Shown piece after piece: positions 1 through 9,293 of a stretch of 64,000 bases of DNA. This DNA is from Paenibacillus sp. FSL H7-0331 (GTDB taxonomy: Bacteria > Bacillota > Bacilli > Paenibacillales > NBRC-103111). Both the position numbers and the translations under genes were made by a program. The stretch is from positions 15,761-79,760 of the forward strand of contig NZ_MRTH01000038.1 of assembly GCF_001956045.1 (NCBI RefSeq), read 5' to 3'. Positions within the stretch are counted from its first letter, which is position 1. Every line of letters starts with the position of its first letter. The notes beneath the pieces are model-generated. The model was given only the letters and a program-made list of their open reading frames with translations. It was not told the DNA's origin and ran no database searches.

Positions 1-29
1 GATCGGGAATAACCTGTAGGTATTTTTGC

Positions 30-935
30 TTAACCGAGTTTGGTAACTGCTTTGTCATTACTTTCACATTCCGGGGTACAATAACCCTTATAAATCTCTT
101 GACATTCATCACAGCAAAGATGCTGGTGATGGCACAAATCATCCGTACAGTTAATGTAGGTATCAGTCGGTTTGTTGCAATGATGACAAACACCCACAAT
201 CACGTCCTCATCGGTTCGATTAATGGTGACCGAGACGCGATCGTCAAATACATAACATTTGCCATCGAATAATTTCCCTTGAACTTCGGGATCTTTTCCG
301 TAAGTAACAATTCCACCATCCAATTGATAAACTTCATTAAACCCTTCATTCATTAATAATCCTGTCAGCTTTTCACACCGGATTCCGCCTGTGCAATAAG
401 TCAGAATGGGCTTATCCTTAGCCTCTTTCAGATTATCACGAATCCACTGTGGAAAATCACGGAAGGATTCGACGTCAGGCTTGATCGCATTGCGAAAATG
501 CCCAAGATCGAATTCATAATTATTTCTACCGTCCAGGACGATAACATCTTCTTTTTGAAGCTGTTCATGGAATTCTTTAGGAGAAAGACGTTTCCCACTA
601 AGAACATTGGGATCCAGGTGGTCTTCGTATCTTAGTGTAACCAGCTCTTTTTTATGACGGACAAATATTTTTTTGAATGCATGCTCACTGGCCTCGTCAA
701 TTTTGAAAACCATGTCCGAAAAAAGCGGATGATTGTGCATATCCTTCATATATTGTTCGGTTTGTTCGATCGTACCCGATACAGTCCCGTTAATGCCTTC
801 TTCTGCGACGATAATACGTCCCTTTAGCTCCAGGCTTTTGCAGTATGCAAGATGCTCGGCTGCAAACAACTCCGGCTCTGGGATTTGAACAAATTTGTAA
901 TATAATAAAATGCGAAACGAATTAATATCTGTCAA
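30..935 (-). CDS. trhO: tRNA uridine(34) hydroxylase, rhodanese family (TrhO/YbfQ)
   Basis: Oxygen-dependent hydroxylation of uridine 34 in the tRNA wobble position is the known role of this family. The N-terminal domain carries the family block around VAEEGINGTVSGT. A rhodanese domain follows with the active-site loop YCTGGIRCEK, whose first Cys is the catalytic one. The C-terminus is Cys/His-rich (CHHCNKPTDTYINC, CDEC, CTPEC) and probably binds zinc. I chose a TTG start at 935 because AGAGGAG lies 9-10 bases upstream and the protein then begins like its relatives (RILLYYKF). The frame stays open to 995 but that extension has no homology. This gives 301 aa, near the usual 310-320. It stands alone behind a hairpin-rich leader. 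Confidence 0.9.
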   Translation of the reverse strand: MTDINSFRILLYYKFVQIPEPELFAAEHLAYCKSLELKGRIIVAEEGINGTVSGTIEQTEQYMKDMHNHPLFSDMVFKIDEASEHAFKKIFVRHKKELVTLRYEDHLDPNVLSGKRLSPKEFHEQLQKEDVIVLDGRNNYEFDLGHFRNAIKPDVESFRDFPQWIRDNLKEAKDKPILTYCTGGIRCEKLTGLLMNEGFNEVYQLDGGIVTYGKDPEVQGKLFDGKCYVFDDRVSVTINRTDEDVIVGVCHHCNKPTDTYINCTDDLCHHQHLCCDECQEIYKGYCTPECESNDKAVTKLG

Positions 936-1370
936 CGAAAACCGCTCCTCTTCTTTTTCATTAATAAATTGTAAAAGCCTGTCGAGGTATCTCAACAGGC
1001 GGCCCCATTCGCTCAGTCAGCTACCGAGCTTTGTGAGTATCTCATCATCCGATCCGATCGTAGATTCTACTTTATGATTATTCATTATTTATCTCGATTT
1101 GTCACTAATAGATTGTGTCAAACTCACAACATATCTCCATATCCTCATGCAATTATTTTTATGAGTTCATTTTAGTTTATTCCATATACATAGTCAACTT
1201 ATATGTATGTTAAGTAAGCCATATGGATACAATTGGCACTATTGACTAGAGAAGCTTTTACAAACACTTCCTTGTTTTGTATTAAGAAAAAGACGTTGTT
1301 GAGCATCTACCCTTTGAAATTCCAAGGTATAGCACCCAATAACGTCCAGTTGCACAGCATGATCAATTGC
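936..1370. other. Intergenic region, trhO leader and end of ureD
   Basis: No convincing gene is present. On the minus strand, just upstream of trhO, two hairpins lie in series: a GCTC...TGAGC stem at about 1010-1030, then a 9-bp CCTGTTGAG/CTCGACAGG stem at 978-999 followed by CTTTTAC. The second looks like a weak intrinsic terminator or attenuator inside the trhO 5' leader. The remainder, 1060-1300, is AT-rich and featureless to me. I could not place a clear terminator for ureD. Confidence 0.4.
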
Positions 1371-2219
1371 TTATTTGCGTACATGTAGCGGCATTTTGCC
1401 AAAGAGCTGCTGACGAACGAACTGCCAGGCAGCTTCCTGTAACGATTGAATTTCGTATACTTTGTGCCCCAAAATGGATAGAACCACACCTTTTTTGTAC
1501 GTACGGCTGATGCCATATTCCAGTGAGGCCGCTACCAACTGTTGCTCCATAAATAAGTTCAATGCTTCCACAAAAGCTGCGTCGACCTGCTCATTGAATA
1601 TATAAAGTGTCCCCAGATGAGTAAACTCAGCCCAACTGCCGATTGTGTTCAGCCGCTGCTGTGAAGGTACGATCCTCTGCTTACTGCAATAAATGAGCTC
1701 ATTCTCGTAAGTAACGCTGAGACGATTTTCATAATGCTCATATTGAAAAAGCTCGCCTCGTTGTGTTCTCCCCGGACAAATGAGGTCGCTAAGAATCAAG
1801 GTCGATCCTGCTTCCATCTGCACATCCATCCGACTATACAATACAGCATCCTTATACAGCATCATGGGCTCGGGCATGTACTCCACGTAGCTATCCGGTC
1901 CTAGTGTCAGAGATTGAACCTGCTCACTCGCGCGCACCGATTCGGAGTCCCCCTGCCCAGGGCGCGCTGGATGCACCTTGGTATAGGATTGGTTCGTCAT
2001 ATACACATTCGAGCGTTCATCGAACCGCCAACTCATTTCATATCGGTCACCTGCCATAATACCGGGAGAAGCATCCATCATATACACTCCAAGCTGACCG
2101 TAATCGAAAGCAAACGTCTTGGCAATTTTTAATGGGTAGGTGTTGTATTTATCGCTGATACTCGTCTGCCCCTCCCGCTCCTTAAAAGCAGCAGTGATGC
2201 AGCCGGTGATTTCAGGCAT
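1371..2219 (-). CDS. ureD: Urease accessory protein UreD
   Basis: UreD is the scaffold that binds apo-urease and, with UreF and UreG, delivers nickel and CO2 to the UreC active site. At 282 aa it has the expected length, with family landmarks such as [16 protein letters not shown] near residue 45-60, the [10 protein letters not shown] strand, and [10 protein letters not shown] around residue 150. The ATG at 2219 overlaps the end of ureG by 8 bases, so the two are probably translationally coupled. It is the last gene of ureABCFGD. Confidence 0.93.
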   Translation of the reverse strand: MPEITGCITAAFKEREGQTSISDKYNTYPLKIAKTFAFDYGQLGVYMMDASPGIMAGDRYEMSWRFDERSNVYMTNQSYTKVHPARPGQGDSESVRASEQVQSLTLGPDSYVEYMPEPMMLYKDAVLYSRMDVQMEAGSTLILSDLICPGRTQRGELFQYEHYENRLSVTYENELIYCSKQRIVPSQQRLNTIGSWAEFTHLGTLYIFNEQVDAAFVEALNLFMEQQLVAASLEYGISRTYKKGVVLSILGHKVYEIQSLQEAAWQFVRQQLFGKMPLHVRK

Positions 2220-2874
2220 GATCGAATTCCTGCTCTACCCACTCTACGATAGCGTCAACGCCATGACCATCAAACATGTTGGAGAAAATAAACGGGCGAT
2301 CCCCGCGCATTTTGCGAGTATCCTCTTCCATAACCGTCAAGCTTGCACCTACATAAGGAGCCAAGTCGATTTTGTTGATGATGAGCATATCCGAGCGGAT
2401 AATACCAGGGCCGCCTTTACGCGGGATCTTCTCACCTTGAGCTACGTCGATAATATAAATGAAGCGATCCACCAGCTCCGGACTGAATGCAGCAGCCAGA
2501 TTGTCACCACCACTTTCGATAAAAATAATATCGAGATGGTTAAAGCGTTTCTCCAGCTCATCAATGGCCTCAAAGTTCATCGAAGCATCTTCTCTGATCG
2601 CTGTATGCGGACAACCTCCGGTTTCTACCCCGATAATACGATCTGCAGTTAACGCCTCGGAACGAATTAAAATATTGGCGTCTTCCTTCGTATAAATATC
2701 ATTCGTGATGACAGCAATACTGTATTTATCGTTCAATCTGCGCGCGAGCCTCTCCACAAGTGCGGTTTTACCTGATCCTACAGGACCCCCTATACCTATC
2801 CGCATGGGACGATCCAAATGACCCTTCTCCGGCGCTTCCCACTCATGATGATGATGTGCTCCACCTTGACACAT
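2212..2874 (-). CDS. ureG: Urease accessory GTPase UreG
   Basis: SIMIBI-class GTPase that powers nickel insertion into urease. The P-loop [12 protein letters not shown] lies near residue 29, the metal-binding CPH motif is in [14 protein letters not shown], and the base-specificity motif is [10 protein letters not shown]. The first 23 residues form a family-atypical tail with four consecutive His ([10 protein letters not shown]). AGGAGG eight bases before the ATG at 2874 supports this start, so the His tail is genuinely translated. Because no ureE is present in the operon, this tail may take over nickel storage or donation; that is inference. Confidence 0.95.
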   Translation of the reverse strand: MCQGGAHHHHEWEAPEKGHLDRPMRIGIGGPVGSGKTALVERLARRLNDKYSIAVITNDIYTKEDANILIRSEALTADRIIGVETGGCPHTAIREDASMNFEAIDELEKRFNHLDIIFIESGGDNLAAAFSPELVDRFIYIIDVAQGEKIPRKGGPGIIRSDMLIINKIDLAPYVGASLTVMEEDTRKMRGDRPFIFSNMFDGHGVDAIVEWVEQEFDHA

Positions 2875-2913
2875 ACGACATTCCTCCTGATTTATAATTA
2901 TTAAAAGTTGTAG

Positions 2914-3621
2914 TTATGACATAAATAAACGGGAATATAAATTTTCGTGCTGCATCATGGCCATTTCTGCCATTGGCGTATTTCCAAAGCCATCCTCGAA
3001 CGGATCTCCATGCTCAGCTTTCTTCCAGGCCGCCGCTATAACAGGCAGCATCTCAGCCAACAAACGTTGACCTTCGGTTTGGCCAATGGACATCAGCCGC
3101 AGGCCACTATTGATGCAGGTAAAGGTGCAAGCATATAAATATCCTTCTGCCGCCATCGACAACGGTACCTGTAAATGATAGCTCAGCCAGCCATGAATCA
3201 ACGGGTGTGTGCCAAAGCACTTCTGCTGGCGGATTGCTTCCTGGAGCTGACTCCACGGAAGCTCCGGGTAAATCGATAGTCCCAGCTGCTGCAGCCTGCG
3301 TCCCATTTTCACTACACCTTCGCGAGTTTCCAATGATGTCCGCTGCACATGCTGCATCTGATCAATCTTCCACAGCTTTTCCCACTGCTCCTGAGGCGTA
3401 TACATATATACCGCCTTGACCGCGAGCGCATCGATGGGAGCCCAGCTCTGAACAAGCATCGTTTCCACATACTCCTTCAGGTGAGCGGACGTGTGCACCC
3501 TGCCATTTTGCACAAGGGATTCCAGCCCGAAGGAATGGGAAAATCCGCCGATTGGCAGGGCAGAATCCAGAAGCTGCACATAGAAGAGCCAATTGGTCAT
3601 GGGCGGTTGTGCCTGCTGCAA
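2914..3621 (-). CDS. ureF: Urease accessory protein UreF
   Basis: All-helical UreF, the GTPase-activating partner of UreG in the UreDFG nickel-insertion complex. Recognisable features are LLDSALPIGGFSHSFGLE near the N-terminus and the YLYACTFTCINSGLRL segment. The frame begins with TTG at 3621, preceded by AGGATGGTGAT; the ATG at 3600 is the alternative. At 235 aa the length is normal. It is separated from ureC by 259 bases filled almost entirely by two families of hairpin repeat, an unusual gap in an otherwise compact operon. Confidence 0.93.
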   Translation of the reverse strand: MQQAQPPMTNWLFYVQLLDSALPIGGFSHSFGLESLVQNGRVHTSAHLKEYVETMLVQSWAPIDALAVKAVYMYTPQEQWEKLWKIDQMQHVQRTSLETREGVVKMGRRLQQLGLSIYPELPWSQLQEAIRQQKCFGTHPLIHGWLSYHLQVPLSMAAEGYLYACTFTCINSGLRLMSIGQTEGQRLLAEMLPVIAAAWKKAEHGDPFEDGFGNTPMAEMAMMQHENLYSRLFMS

Positions 3622-3632
3622 GAGATCACCAT

Positions 3633-3706
3633 CCTAAGAGTTTTGCGTAGCAAAACTTACTTCGTAAGCATCTGCCTATTTTCGCAGAAAATTCACTTCG
3701 TATGCC
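3633..3706 (-). repeat. Hairpin-SD repeat (family R2), two tandem copies before ureF
   Basis: Read on the minus strand, CTTACGAAGTAAG leads into the perfect hairpin AGTTTTGCTACGCAAAACT (3639-3657) and then CTCTTAGGA, which merges with the ureF Shine-Dalgarno. A second, decayed unit (ACGAAGTGAATTTTCTGCGAAAA) precedes it at 3672-3706. Near-identical units precede urtC, the YfhP-like gene at 45104 and the response regulator at 23188; a variant precedes the hemerythrin gene. Confidence 0.85.
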
Positions 3707-3723
3707 TGCTGCTTATCAGAAGT

Positions 3724-3876
3724 CCGGTGAAGAACGAGCGGAGCGGCCAAATGATCCTGGAGAAGCGTAAGCGTTCGCCTTTGAAATCGTGAATAAACCG
3801 CTTAATCTCATCCCATTTCACGATTTCAACAGCGATCGGAAGGATATTTGGCCGTGCAGCGAGACTTATTCACCGG
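3724..3876 (-). repeat. Long imperfect palindrome (family R1), copy 1
   Basis: A roughly 153-bp element with ends CCGGTGAA...TTCACCGG, a second paired block GGCCAAATATCCT/AGGATCATTTGGCC and an inner stem TTGAAATCGTGAA/TTCACGATTTCAA around a loop containing AGATTAAGCGG. It is homologous to the copy at 9063-9223 in its outer arms, while the inner stem differs in sequence yet remains paired. It lies between ureC and ureF in the direction of transcription. It carries no reading frame, so it is either a MITE-like element or a structured RNA. Confidence 0.85.
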
Positions 3877-3880
3877 AATT

Positions 3881-5623
3881 CTAGAATAAAAAATAACGCT
3901 GTGCCATCGGCAAAACCTTGGCTGGCTCGCATGTGATAGCAGCTCCATCCACCTTGACCTCATAGGTTTCAGGATTTACATCAATCCGAGGTGTCTCTCC
4001 ATTATGGATCATATCTTTTTTGGTGATAGACCGGCAATTTTTCACAGGCTCTATCCTTTTTTGCAGTCCCAGCTGTGTGTGAACACCAAGGTCGAAGGCC
4101 GCCTGAGAAACAAAGGTAATACATTGATTCAACGCACGCCCATAAGCACCGAACATCGGACGACTCATGACCGGCTGTGGTGTTGGAATCGAAGCATTGG
4201 GGTCCCCCATCTGCGCATAGGCGATCATCCCGCCCTTCAATACAGTTTCCGGCTTCACACCAAAAAACATCGGATTCCAGAGTACAAGATCAGCCAGCTT
4301 GCCTACTTCCACTGAACCTATCAAATGAGAAACGCCATGTGTAATTGCCGGGTTGATCGTATATTTGGCAATATAGCGCTTAATACGAAAATTATCCTGA
4401 TCGTCCGCAGTAACGCCAGCTTGCTGCGGCAGTTCATCCGGAGCAGGTAAATATCCACGCTGCTGCTTCATTTTATCTGCCGTCTGCCACGTTCTTATAA
4501 TCACTTCCCCAATCCGTCCCATCGCTTGCGAATCGGAGCTCAGCATGCTGAACACACCCAAATCATGCAATATATCCTCGGCAGCAATCGTTTCCGGACG
4601 AATTCTGGAGTCAGCAAAAGCTACATCCTCAGGGATTCGACTATCCAGATGATGACATACCATCAGCATATCGAGATGCTCTTCGATTGTGTTCACCGTG
4701 TAAGGTCGGGTCGGATTAGTGGAGGATGGAAGCACGTTCAGCTCAGCGGAAGCTCTAATAATATCCGGTGCATGCCCTCCACCCGCGCCTTCAGTATGAT
4801 AAGTGTGAATCGTTCTTCCGCCGATAGCAGCCAGCGTGTCTTCCACAAAACCGGACTCGTTCAGTGTATCCGTGTGGATCGCCACCTGCACATCGTACTG
4901 ATCCGCCACCTGCAAGCACGTATCAATCGCAGCCGGAGTCGTTCCCCAATCCTCATGAAGCTTCAGTCCAATCGCTCCTGCCTCTACCTGCTCGATAAGC
5001 GGTTCTGGAAATGATGCATTTCCTTTCCCCGTAAAGCCCAGGTTCATCGGAAAAGCCTCCGCCGCCTCCAGCATCCGGTGCATATGCCATACACCTGGTG
5101 TACAAGTAGTCGCGCTTGTTCCTGCAGCCGGACCTGTACCACCACCGATCATCGTCGTAACGCCGGAAGAGAGCGCGGTTTCTATTTGCTGTGGACATAT
5201 ATAATGAATATGAGTATCAATACCACCGGCCGTTATGATCTTGCCTTCACCGGCGATGACTTCCGTTCCTGCACCAACGATCATATTAGGTTGTACGCCA
5301 TCCATCAGATCGGGATTGCCCGCTTTACCTATTCCTACTATAATACCGTCCTTAATCCCGATATCCGCTTTAACAATTCCCCAATGATCTATAATAATCG
5401 CATTGGTAATCAATGTATCCAGAACGCCCTGATCCCTCGTATGACGACTGGACTGGCCCATCCCATCGCGTATAACCTTGCCGCCGCCAAACTTGCATTC
5501 TTCTCCATAAACGGTGTAGTCCTGCTCAATCTCTGCCCATAGCTGCGTATCCGCCAAACGAACGGCATCGCCTGTAGTCGGGCCGAACATTTGTGCATAA
5601 GCCTTACGATCCATCTTTGCCAT
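3881..5623 (-). CDS. ureC: Urease subunit alpha (catalytic)
   Basis: Catalytic subunit that hydrolyses urea to ammonia and carbamate at a dinickel centre. Visible active-site elements are the HxH pair in [10 protein letters not shown], the lysine that becomes carbamylated in [10 protein letters not shown], the flap segment [20 protein letters not shown] with the catalytic His, and [12 protein letters not shown] with the metal-binding Asp. Length is 580 aa, slightly above the usual 567-571 because of a C-terminal extension. The ATG at 5623 overlaps ureB by 20 bases and has GGAGGG upstream. Confidence 0.98.
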   Translation of the reverse strand: MAKMDRKAYAQMFGPTTGDAVRLADTQLWAEIEQDYTVYGEECKFGGGKVIRDGMGQSSRHTRDQGVLDTLITNAIIIDHWGIVKADIGIKDGIIVGIGKAGNPDLMDGVQPNMIVGAGTEVIAGEGKIITAGGIDTHIHYICPQQIETALSSGVTTMIGGGTGPAAGTSATTCTPGVWHMHRMLEAAEAFPMNLGFTGKGNASFPEPLIEQVEAGAIGLKLHEDWGTTPAAIDTCLQVADQYDVQVAIHTDTLNESGFVEDTLAAIGGRTIHTYHTEGAGGGHAPDIIRASAELNVLPSSTNPTRPYTVNTIEEHLDMLMVCHHLDSRIPEDVAFADSRIRPETIAAEDILHDLGVFSMLSSDSQAMGRIGEVIIRTWQTADKMKQQRGYLPAPDELPQQAGVTADDQDNFRIKRYIAKYTINPAITHGVSHLIGSVEVGKLADLVLWNPMFFGVKPETVLKGGMIAYAQMGDPNASIPTPQPVMSRPMFGAYGRALNQCITFVSQAAFDLGVHTQLGLQKRIEPVKNCRSITKKDMIHNGETPRIDVNPETYEVKVDGAAITCEPAKVLPMAQRYFLF

Positions 5624-5993
5624 ACAAGACCGGACCCTCCTTCCATATATCCAATCGCTGCTTAGTCGCCTCCGTCATCTGCCCATGCGCAGCTTCGCCC
5701 TGAGATAAATGATTGAGTCCAAAGGACAGCTTCGCTCCGCCTAATTCAACAAGCTCCACCGGTTTCTCCTCCCCGGGTTCAAAGCGTACAGCCGTGCCCG
5801 CAGCGATACTGAGTCGCATACCGAAGGCAGCCTCTCTGTCAAAATGAAGCCCGCGGTTCACCTCAAAAAAATGAAAATGCGAACCAACCTGAATCGGCCG
5901 ATCTCCCATATTCGTTACCAATATACGTATCGTACGTTTTCCTTTATTCAATTCAATCTCGCCCGCCTTGATGCGATATTCACCAGGAATCAT
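5604..5993 (-). CDS. ureB: Urease subunit beta
   Basis: Small structural subunit of the (UreABC)3 urease. It begins [16 protein letters not shown] and contains the family strand [19 protein letters not shown]. At 129 aa it is slightly longer than typical. AAAGGAG lies before the ATG at 5993, and the 3' end overlaps ureC. It is a separate gene, not fused to ureA as in some Gram-negative species. Confidence 0.96.
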   Translation of the reverse strand: MIPGEYRIKAGEIELNKGKRTIRILVTNMGDRPIQVGSHFHFFEVNRGLHFDREAAFGMRLSIAAGTAVRFEPGEEKPVELVELGGAKLSFGLNHLSQGEAAHGQMTEATKQRLDIWKEGPVLYGKDGS

Positions 5994-6073
5994 GGCAGTT
6001 CGCTCCTTTATCAGAAAATCAGAATGGTTGAATTGGAGTTAATTGTGTTCCTTCATCATTAAAAGGTACAGCC

Positions 6074-6382
6074 TTAACCATGACCAATAGGCTGATGCAC
6101 CGTAACAAGCTTGGTCCCATCGGGAAAGGTTGCTTCTACCTGTACCTCATGGATCATTTCAGGGACACCTTCCATCACTTGGTCCACTTTCAATACCTTC
6201 GTACCAAATTGCATCAGCTCCGCAACGGTCATTCCGTCTCGGGCACCTTCCATAATTTCCGATGTAATCAAAGCTATGCTCTCTGGATAATTCAATTTAA
6301 GACCCCGATTCAACCGCCTTCGGGCAAGATCTGCCGCTACCGTTATCAGCAGCTTTTCCTTTTCTCTTTCCGTTAAATGCAT
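6074..6382 (-). CDS. ureA: Urease subunit gamma
   Basis: Smallest urease subunit, 102 aa, with the family start [13 protein letters not shown] and the motif [15 protein letters not shown]. The longest frame begins eight codons earlier, but GAAGGAGG sits ten bases before the ATG at 6382, so that start is used. First gene of the leftward operon ureABCFGD. The 402-bp gap upstream is shared with the divergent urtA and holds two GlnR/TnrA-type boxes, consistent with induction under nitrogen limitation. Confidence 0.95.
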   Translation of the reverse strand: MHLTEREKEKLLITVAADLARRRLNRGLKLNYPESIALITSEIMEGARDGMTVAELMQFGTKVLKVDQVMEGVPEMIHEVQVEATFPDGTKLVTVHQPIGHG

Positions 6383-6623
6383 TCCAGGTGAACCTCCTTC
6401 ACACAAAACCTCGATGTGGCAAATAACATAACATGATAAAGGCGAATAATTAACATTTAATACGTTTATTATATTCGCAATCTAATCTGCTGTAAATCAT
6501 CAACATCCATTTTCTTATGTACTCAATGATCAATCTTCCGTATTTCAACGGTTTTTACGAGCCGTTTTAGCGAAAAAGTCGAATTATGTAAGATAATTTA
6601 TCCAATTTATTCAAGTTATTTTA

Positions 6624-6640
6624 TGTTATTTATATTGACA
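6624..6640. promoter_or_regulatory. GlnR/TnrA-type operator 1 (ureA-urtA intergenic)
   Basis: TGTTATTTATATTGACA matches the symmetric nitrogen-regulator consensus TGTNAN7TNACA at every fixed position. Its right half supplies the end of a TTGACA (6635-6640) that could be a -35 hexamer towards urtA, although no good -10 follows at 17 bases. Placement between the urease and urea-transport operons fits nitrogen control by GlnR or TnrA. Confidence 0.75.
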
Positions 6641-6739
6641 TATATATTACATTTAAATTATCATGATAAACGTGAACTAACATCAATTGCATCGATTAGA
6701 CAGAAAAAATTCTGGTTTCAGATCAGAAATCATGTTACA

Positions 6740-6756
6740 TGTTAGTATTCATCACA
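6740..6756. promoter_or_regulatory. GlnR/TnrA-type operator 2 (upstream of urtA)
   Basis: TGTTAGTATTCATCACA is a second full match to TGTNAN7TNACA, 116 bases to the right of the first (centre to centre) and only 13 bases from the urtA Shine-Dalgarno. A site this close to the start would be expected to act negatively, while the upstream site could activate; that split is inference. Confidence 0.75.
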
Positions 6757-6784
6757 TTCAGTATATTTAAAAGGAGTGGATGGA

Positions 6785-8053
6785 ATGTTGGCAAAAAGAA
6801 AAGGGATCAACGTTTTAATGGCAGTAAGTATGTCGCTCACCGTATTACTGGCAGGATGTGCTACTCAGACACAGCCGGCAGCAGCTCCAGCGGCAACTAC
6901 AACGGCCGAAGCCAAACCGGAAGCAGGTAAAGATGAAGCGATCCCTGTAGGCATTCTACATTCACTCACAGGAACGATGTCCATCAGTGAAGTATCCGTT
7001 AAAGATGCGGAAATGATGGCGATTGAAGAGATTAACAAAGCTGGGGGCGTACTTGGAAAACAATTAAAACCGATTGTCGAGGATGGGGCATCCGATTGGC
7101 CGACATTCGCAGAGAAAACGAAAAAATTACTGCAAAAAGACAAAGCAGCCGTTATTTTCGGAGGCTGGACCTCCTCCAGTCGTAAGGCCGTACTTCCTGT
7201 CGTTGAACAAAACAAAGGACTTTTCTTCTATCCGGTTCAATATGAAGGCTTGGAATCATCCCCTTACATCTTCTACACAGGTGCAACGACTAACCAGCAA
7301 ATCGTACCCGCAGTAACCTGGCTGCTGCAAAACAAGGGCAAGAAGTTTTTCCTCTTAGGCTCTGACTACGTCTTCCCAAGAACTGCCAACAAAATCATCA
7401 AGGAACAGCTGAAAGCTGAAGGCGGCGAAACGGTTGCCGAAGAGTACACTCCACTCGGACATACCGACTACAATACAATTATTAGCAAAATCAAAAAAGA
7501 TAAACCCGACGTCATTTTCAATACCCTGAATGGTGATAGCAACGTAGCTTTCTTCAAACAATTGAAGGATGCCGGTATCAGCGCCAAGGATTTGACTACG
7601 TTATCGGTCAGTATCGCCGAAGAAGAAATTCGCGGCATCGGCGCTTCTGTATTGGAAGGGCACTATGCAGCATGGAACTATTATCAAACAACCGATACAC
7701 CGGAGAACAAAAAATTCGTTGAAGCCTACAAAGCCAAATACGGCAAAGACCGCGTGACCGACGATCCGATTGAAGCAGGTTACTTTGGTGTTTATTTATG
7801 GGCTGAAGCTGTGAAAAAAGCGGGCTCCTTCGATGTGGAAAAAGTAAAGACAGCAGCTAAAGGTCTTGAATTCAATGCTCCTGGCGGTAAAGTCATGATC
7901 GATGGCGACAATCAGCACGTATACAAAACTGTTCGAATCGGTCAGGTTCAAGCTGACGGACAATTTAAAGAAGTATGGAACTCCGGCAAGCCTGTCAAAC
8001 CTGATCCATTCCTTAAAACTTACCCATGGGGCGCAGAGGTGACCAAGAAATAA
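6785..8053 (+). CDS. urtA: Urea ABC transporter, substrate-binding lipoprotein UrtA
   Basis: Extracytoplasmic urea receptor of the UrtABCDE importer. It has an N-terminal lipoprotein signal with lipobox LLAGC, an Ala/Thr/Pro-rich linker, then the amide/urea-type periplasmic-binding fold beginning [17 protein letters not shown]. Length is 422 aa. The frame is open from a GTG at 6776, but AAAAGGAG ends at that point and sits 8 bases before the ATG at 6785, so the ATG is the start. A hairpin after the stop probably makes urtA mRNA more abundant than the permease genes. Confidence 0.96.
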   Translation: MLAKRKGINVLMAVSMSLTVLLAGCATQTQPAAAPAATTTAEAKPEAGKDEAIPVGILHSLTGTMSISEVSVKDAEMMAIEEINKAGGVLGKQLKPIVEDGASDWPTFAEKTKKLLQKDKAAVIFGGWTSSSRKAVLPVVEQNKGLFFYPVQYEGLESSPYIFYTGATTNQQIVPAVTWLLQNKGKKFFLLGSDYVFPRTANKIIKEQLKAEGGETVAEEYTPLGHTDYNTIISKIKKDKPDVIFNTLNGDSNVAFFKQLKDAGISAKDLTTLSVSIAEEEIRGIGASVLEGHYAAWNYYQTTDTPENKKFVEAYKAKYGKDRVTDDPIEAGYFGVYLWAEAVKKAGSFDVEKVKTAAKGLEFNAPGGKVMIDGDNQHVYKTVRIGQVQADGQFKEVWNSGKPVKPDPFLKTYPWGAEVTKK

Positions 8054-8100
8054 TGAAACATGCTCCATCCGTGGATTAACCGGGTACGACATTCTAAATT

Positions 8101-8125
8101 AGGACTGCCCGCTTAGGGCAGTCCT
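8101..8125 (+). terminator. Hairpin between urtA and urtB (partial terminator or 3' stabiliser)
   Basis: A perfect 10-bp stem AGGACTGCCC/GGGCAGTCCT with a 5-base loop, followed only by GCATTTTAT rather than a U-run. Such hairpins after binding-protein genes commonly protect upstream mRNA and attenuate downstream transcription. Confidence 0.65.
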
Positions 8126-8151
8126 GCATTTTATAAGGGAGGCTGACTCCG

Positions 8152-9057
8152 ATGGGCTTGTTACTGCTCCAACTTTTTAACGGTATTAGCTTAAGCTCCA
8201 TTCTCTTGCTCATTGCACTCGGACTCGCGATTACGTTCGGACTTATGAATGTCATTAATATGGCCCATGGGGAGTTTATCATGATTGGCGCCTATATGGC
8301 TTATACGATCCAGCAAATCTTTCAGAAATATGTGCCTGCATCAGCGTTCGGCTGGTATTTTATCATTTCGATCTTTGTTGCCTTTGGTGTGGCGTTTGTA
8401 ATTGGTTGGCTGCTCGAAGTGACGCTCATTCGTTTTCTGTACGGCAGACCACTCGACAGCCTGCTCGCAACCTGGGGCGTCAGCCTCGTCCTGCAGCAGC
8501 TGGCAAGGCAGATTTTTGGTGCTCCTAACGTGGCTGTCAAGGCTCCTGAATGGCTCGAAGGCGGTCTTGCACTCGGTACGGACCTGATGCTTCCATACAA
8601 AAGATTGTTCATCATCGGGCTTGTTATCGTCTGCATTACCATTATTTATTTGTATCAGTACCACAGTCGCGGCGGACGCAATATGCAGGCCGTTATGCAA
8701 AATCGTAGTATGGCTTCCTGCCTCGGGATCTCCACACGCCGCATCGACGGTCAGGCGTTTGCTTTTGGCTCCGGTATGGCGGGGATCGCCGGCTGCGCAC
8801 TCACCTTGGTCGGACCTATAGGACCTACAATCGGCACCTATTATATTGTCGACGCCTTTATGGTTGTTGTTCTTGGTGGTATCGGCAAAATCATTAGTAC
8901 CATTGCCGGCGCTCTGGGCATCGGTGTGCTTAGCACCGTATTCGAGTATACAACCAGCGCTACCTTAGGCAAGGTTATTGTCTTCACCCTTATTATTGCA
9001 TTCCTGCAATGGAAGCCTTCAGGTCTGGTTACGATGAAATCGCGGGCTTTGGATTAG
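8152..9057 (+). CDS. urtB: Urea ABC transporter permease UrtB
   Basis: Membrane permease of the LivH/branched-chain type that forms the channel with UrtC. About eight hydrophobic segments; hallmark N-terminus IALGLAITFGLMNVINMAHGEFIMIGAY and the coupling segment NRSMASCLGISTRRID that contacts the ATPases. It is 301 aa, somewhat short next to proteobacterial UrtB proteins that carry an extra N-terminal domain. AAGGGAGG precedes the ATG. Confidence 0.95.
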   Translation: MGLLLLQLFNGISLSSILLLIALGLAITFGLMNVINMAHGEFIMIGAYMAYTIQQIFQKYVPASAFGWYFIISIFVAFGVAFVIGWLLEVTLIRFLYGRPLDSLLATWGVSLVLQQLARQIFGAPNVAVKAPEWLEGGLALGTDLMLPYKRLFIIGLVIVCITIIYLYQYHSRGGRNMQAVMQNRSMASCLGISTRRIDGQAFAFGSGMAGIAGCALTLVGPIGPTIGTYYIVDAFMVVVLGGIGKIISTIAGALGIGVLSTVFEYTTSATLGKVIVFTLIIAFLQWKPSGLVTMKSRALD

Positions 9058-9062
9058 AGGAT

Positions 9063-9223
9063 TCGGTGAATAAGTGCCGCTGCGTGTCCAAATATCCTTC
9101 CGATCGCTGTTGTTTCCGTATTTTTTGATTTTATAAGATATTTAGCGGTAAAAAGTACGGAAACAAAGGCGAACGCTGACGCTTCTACAGGATCATTTGG
9201 ACTCTCCGCTCTTTATTCACTGG
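9063..9223 (+). repeat. Long imperfect palindrome (family R1), copy 2
   Basis: A roughly 160-bp element homologous to 3724-3876: ends TCGGTGAATAAG...CTTTATTCACTGG, a shared block AAATATCCTTCCGATCGCTG and AGGCGAACGCTGACGCTTCT, and an inner stem TTGTTTCCGTATTTTT/AAAAAGTACGGAAACAA around a loop with AGATATTTAGCGG. The inner stem sequence is entirely different from copy 1 but equally well paired. Located between urtB and urtC in transcription sense. Confidence 0.85.
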
Positions 9224-9244
9224 ATTTTAAGAGGAAATAAATAA

Positions 9245-9285
9245 ATGCTTACGAAGTCAGTTTTGCTACGCAAAACTCTTAGGAG
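9245..9285 (+). repeat. Hairpin-SD repeat (family R2) before urtC
   Basis: GCTTACGAAGTC, then the hairpin AGTTTTGCTACGCAAAACT (9259-9277, 8-bp stem), then CTTAGGAG, which is the urtC Shine-Dalgarno. It follows R1 copy 2 in the same order as at ureF. Confidence 0.88.
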
Positions 9286-9293
9286 TTGATAAA

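Noticed and set aside
1307..1516. 69-codon minus-strand frame
   Set aside because: Runs antiparallel frame-shifted across the end of ureD with no ribosome site; shadow.
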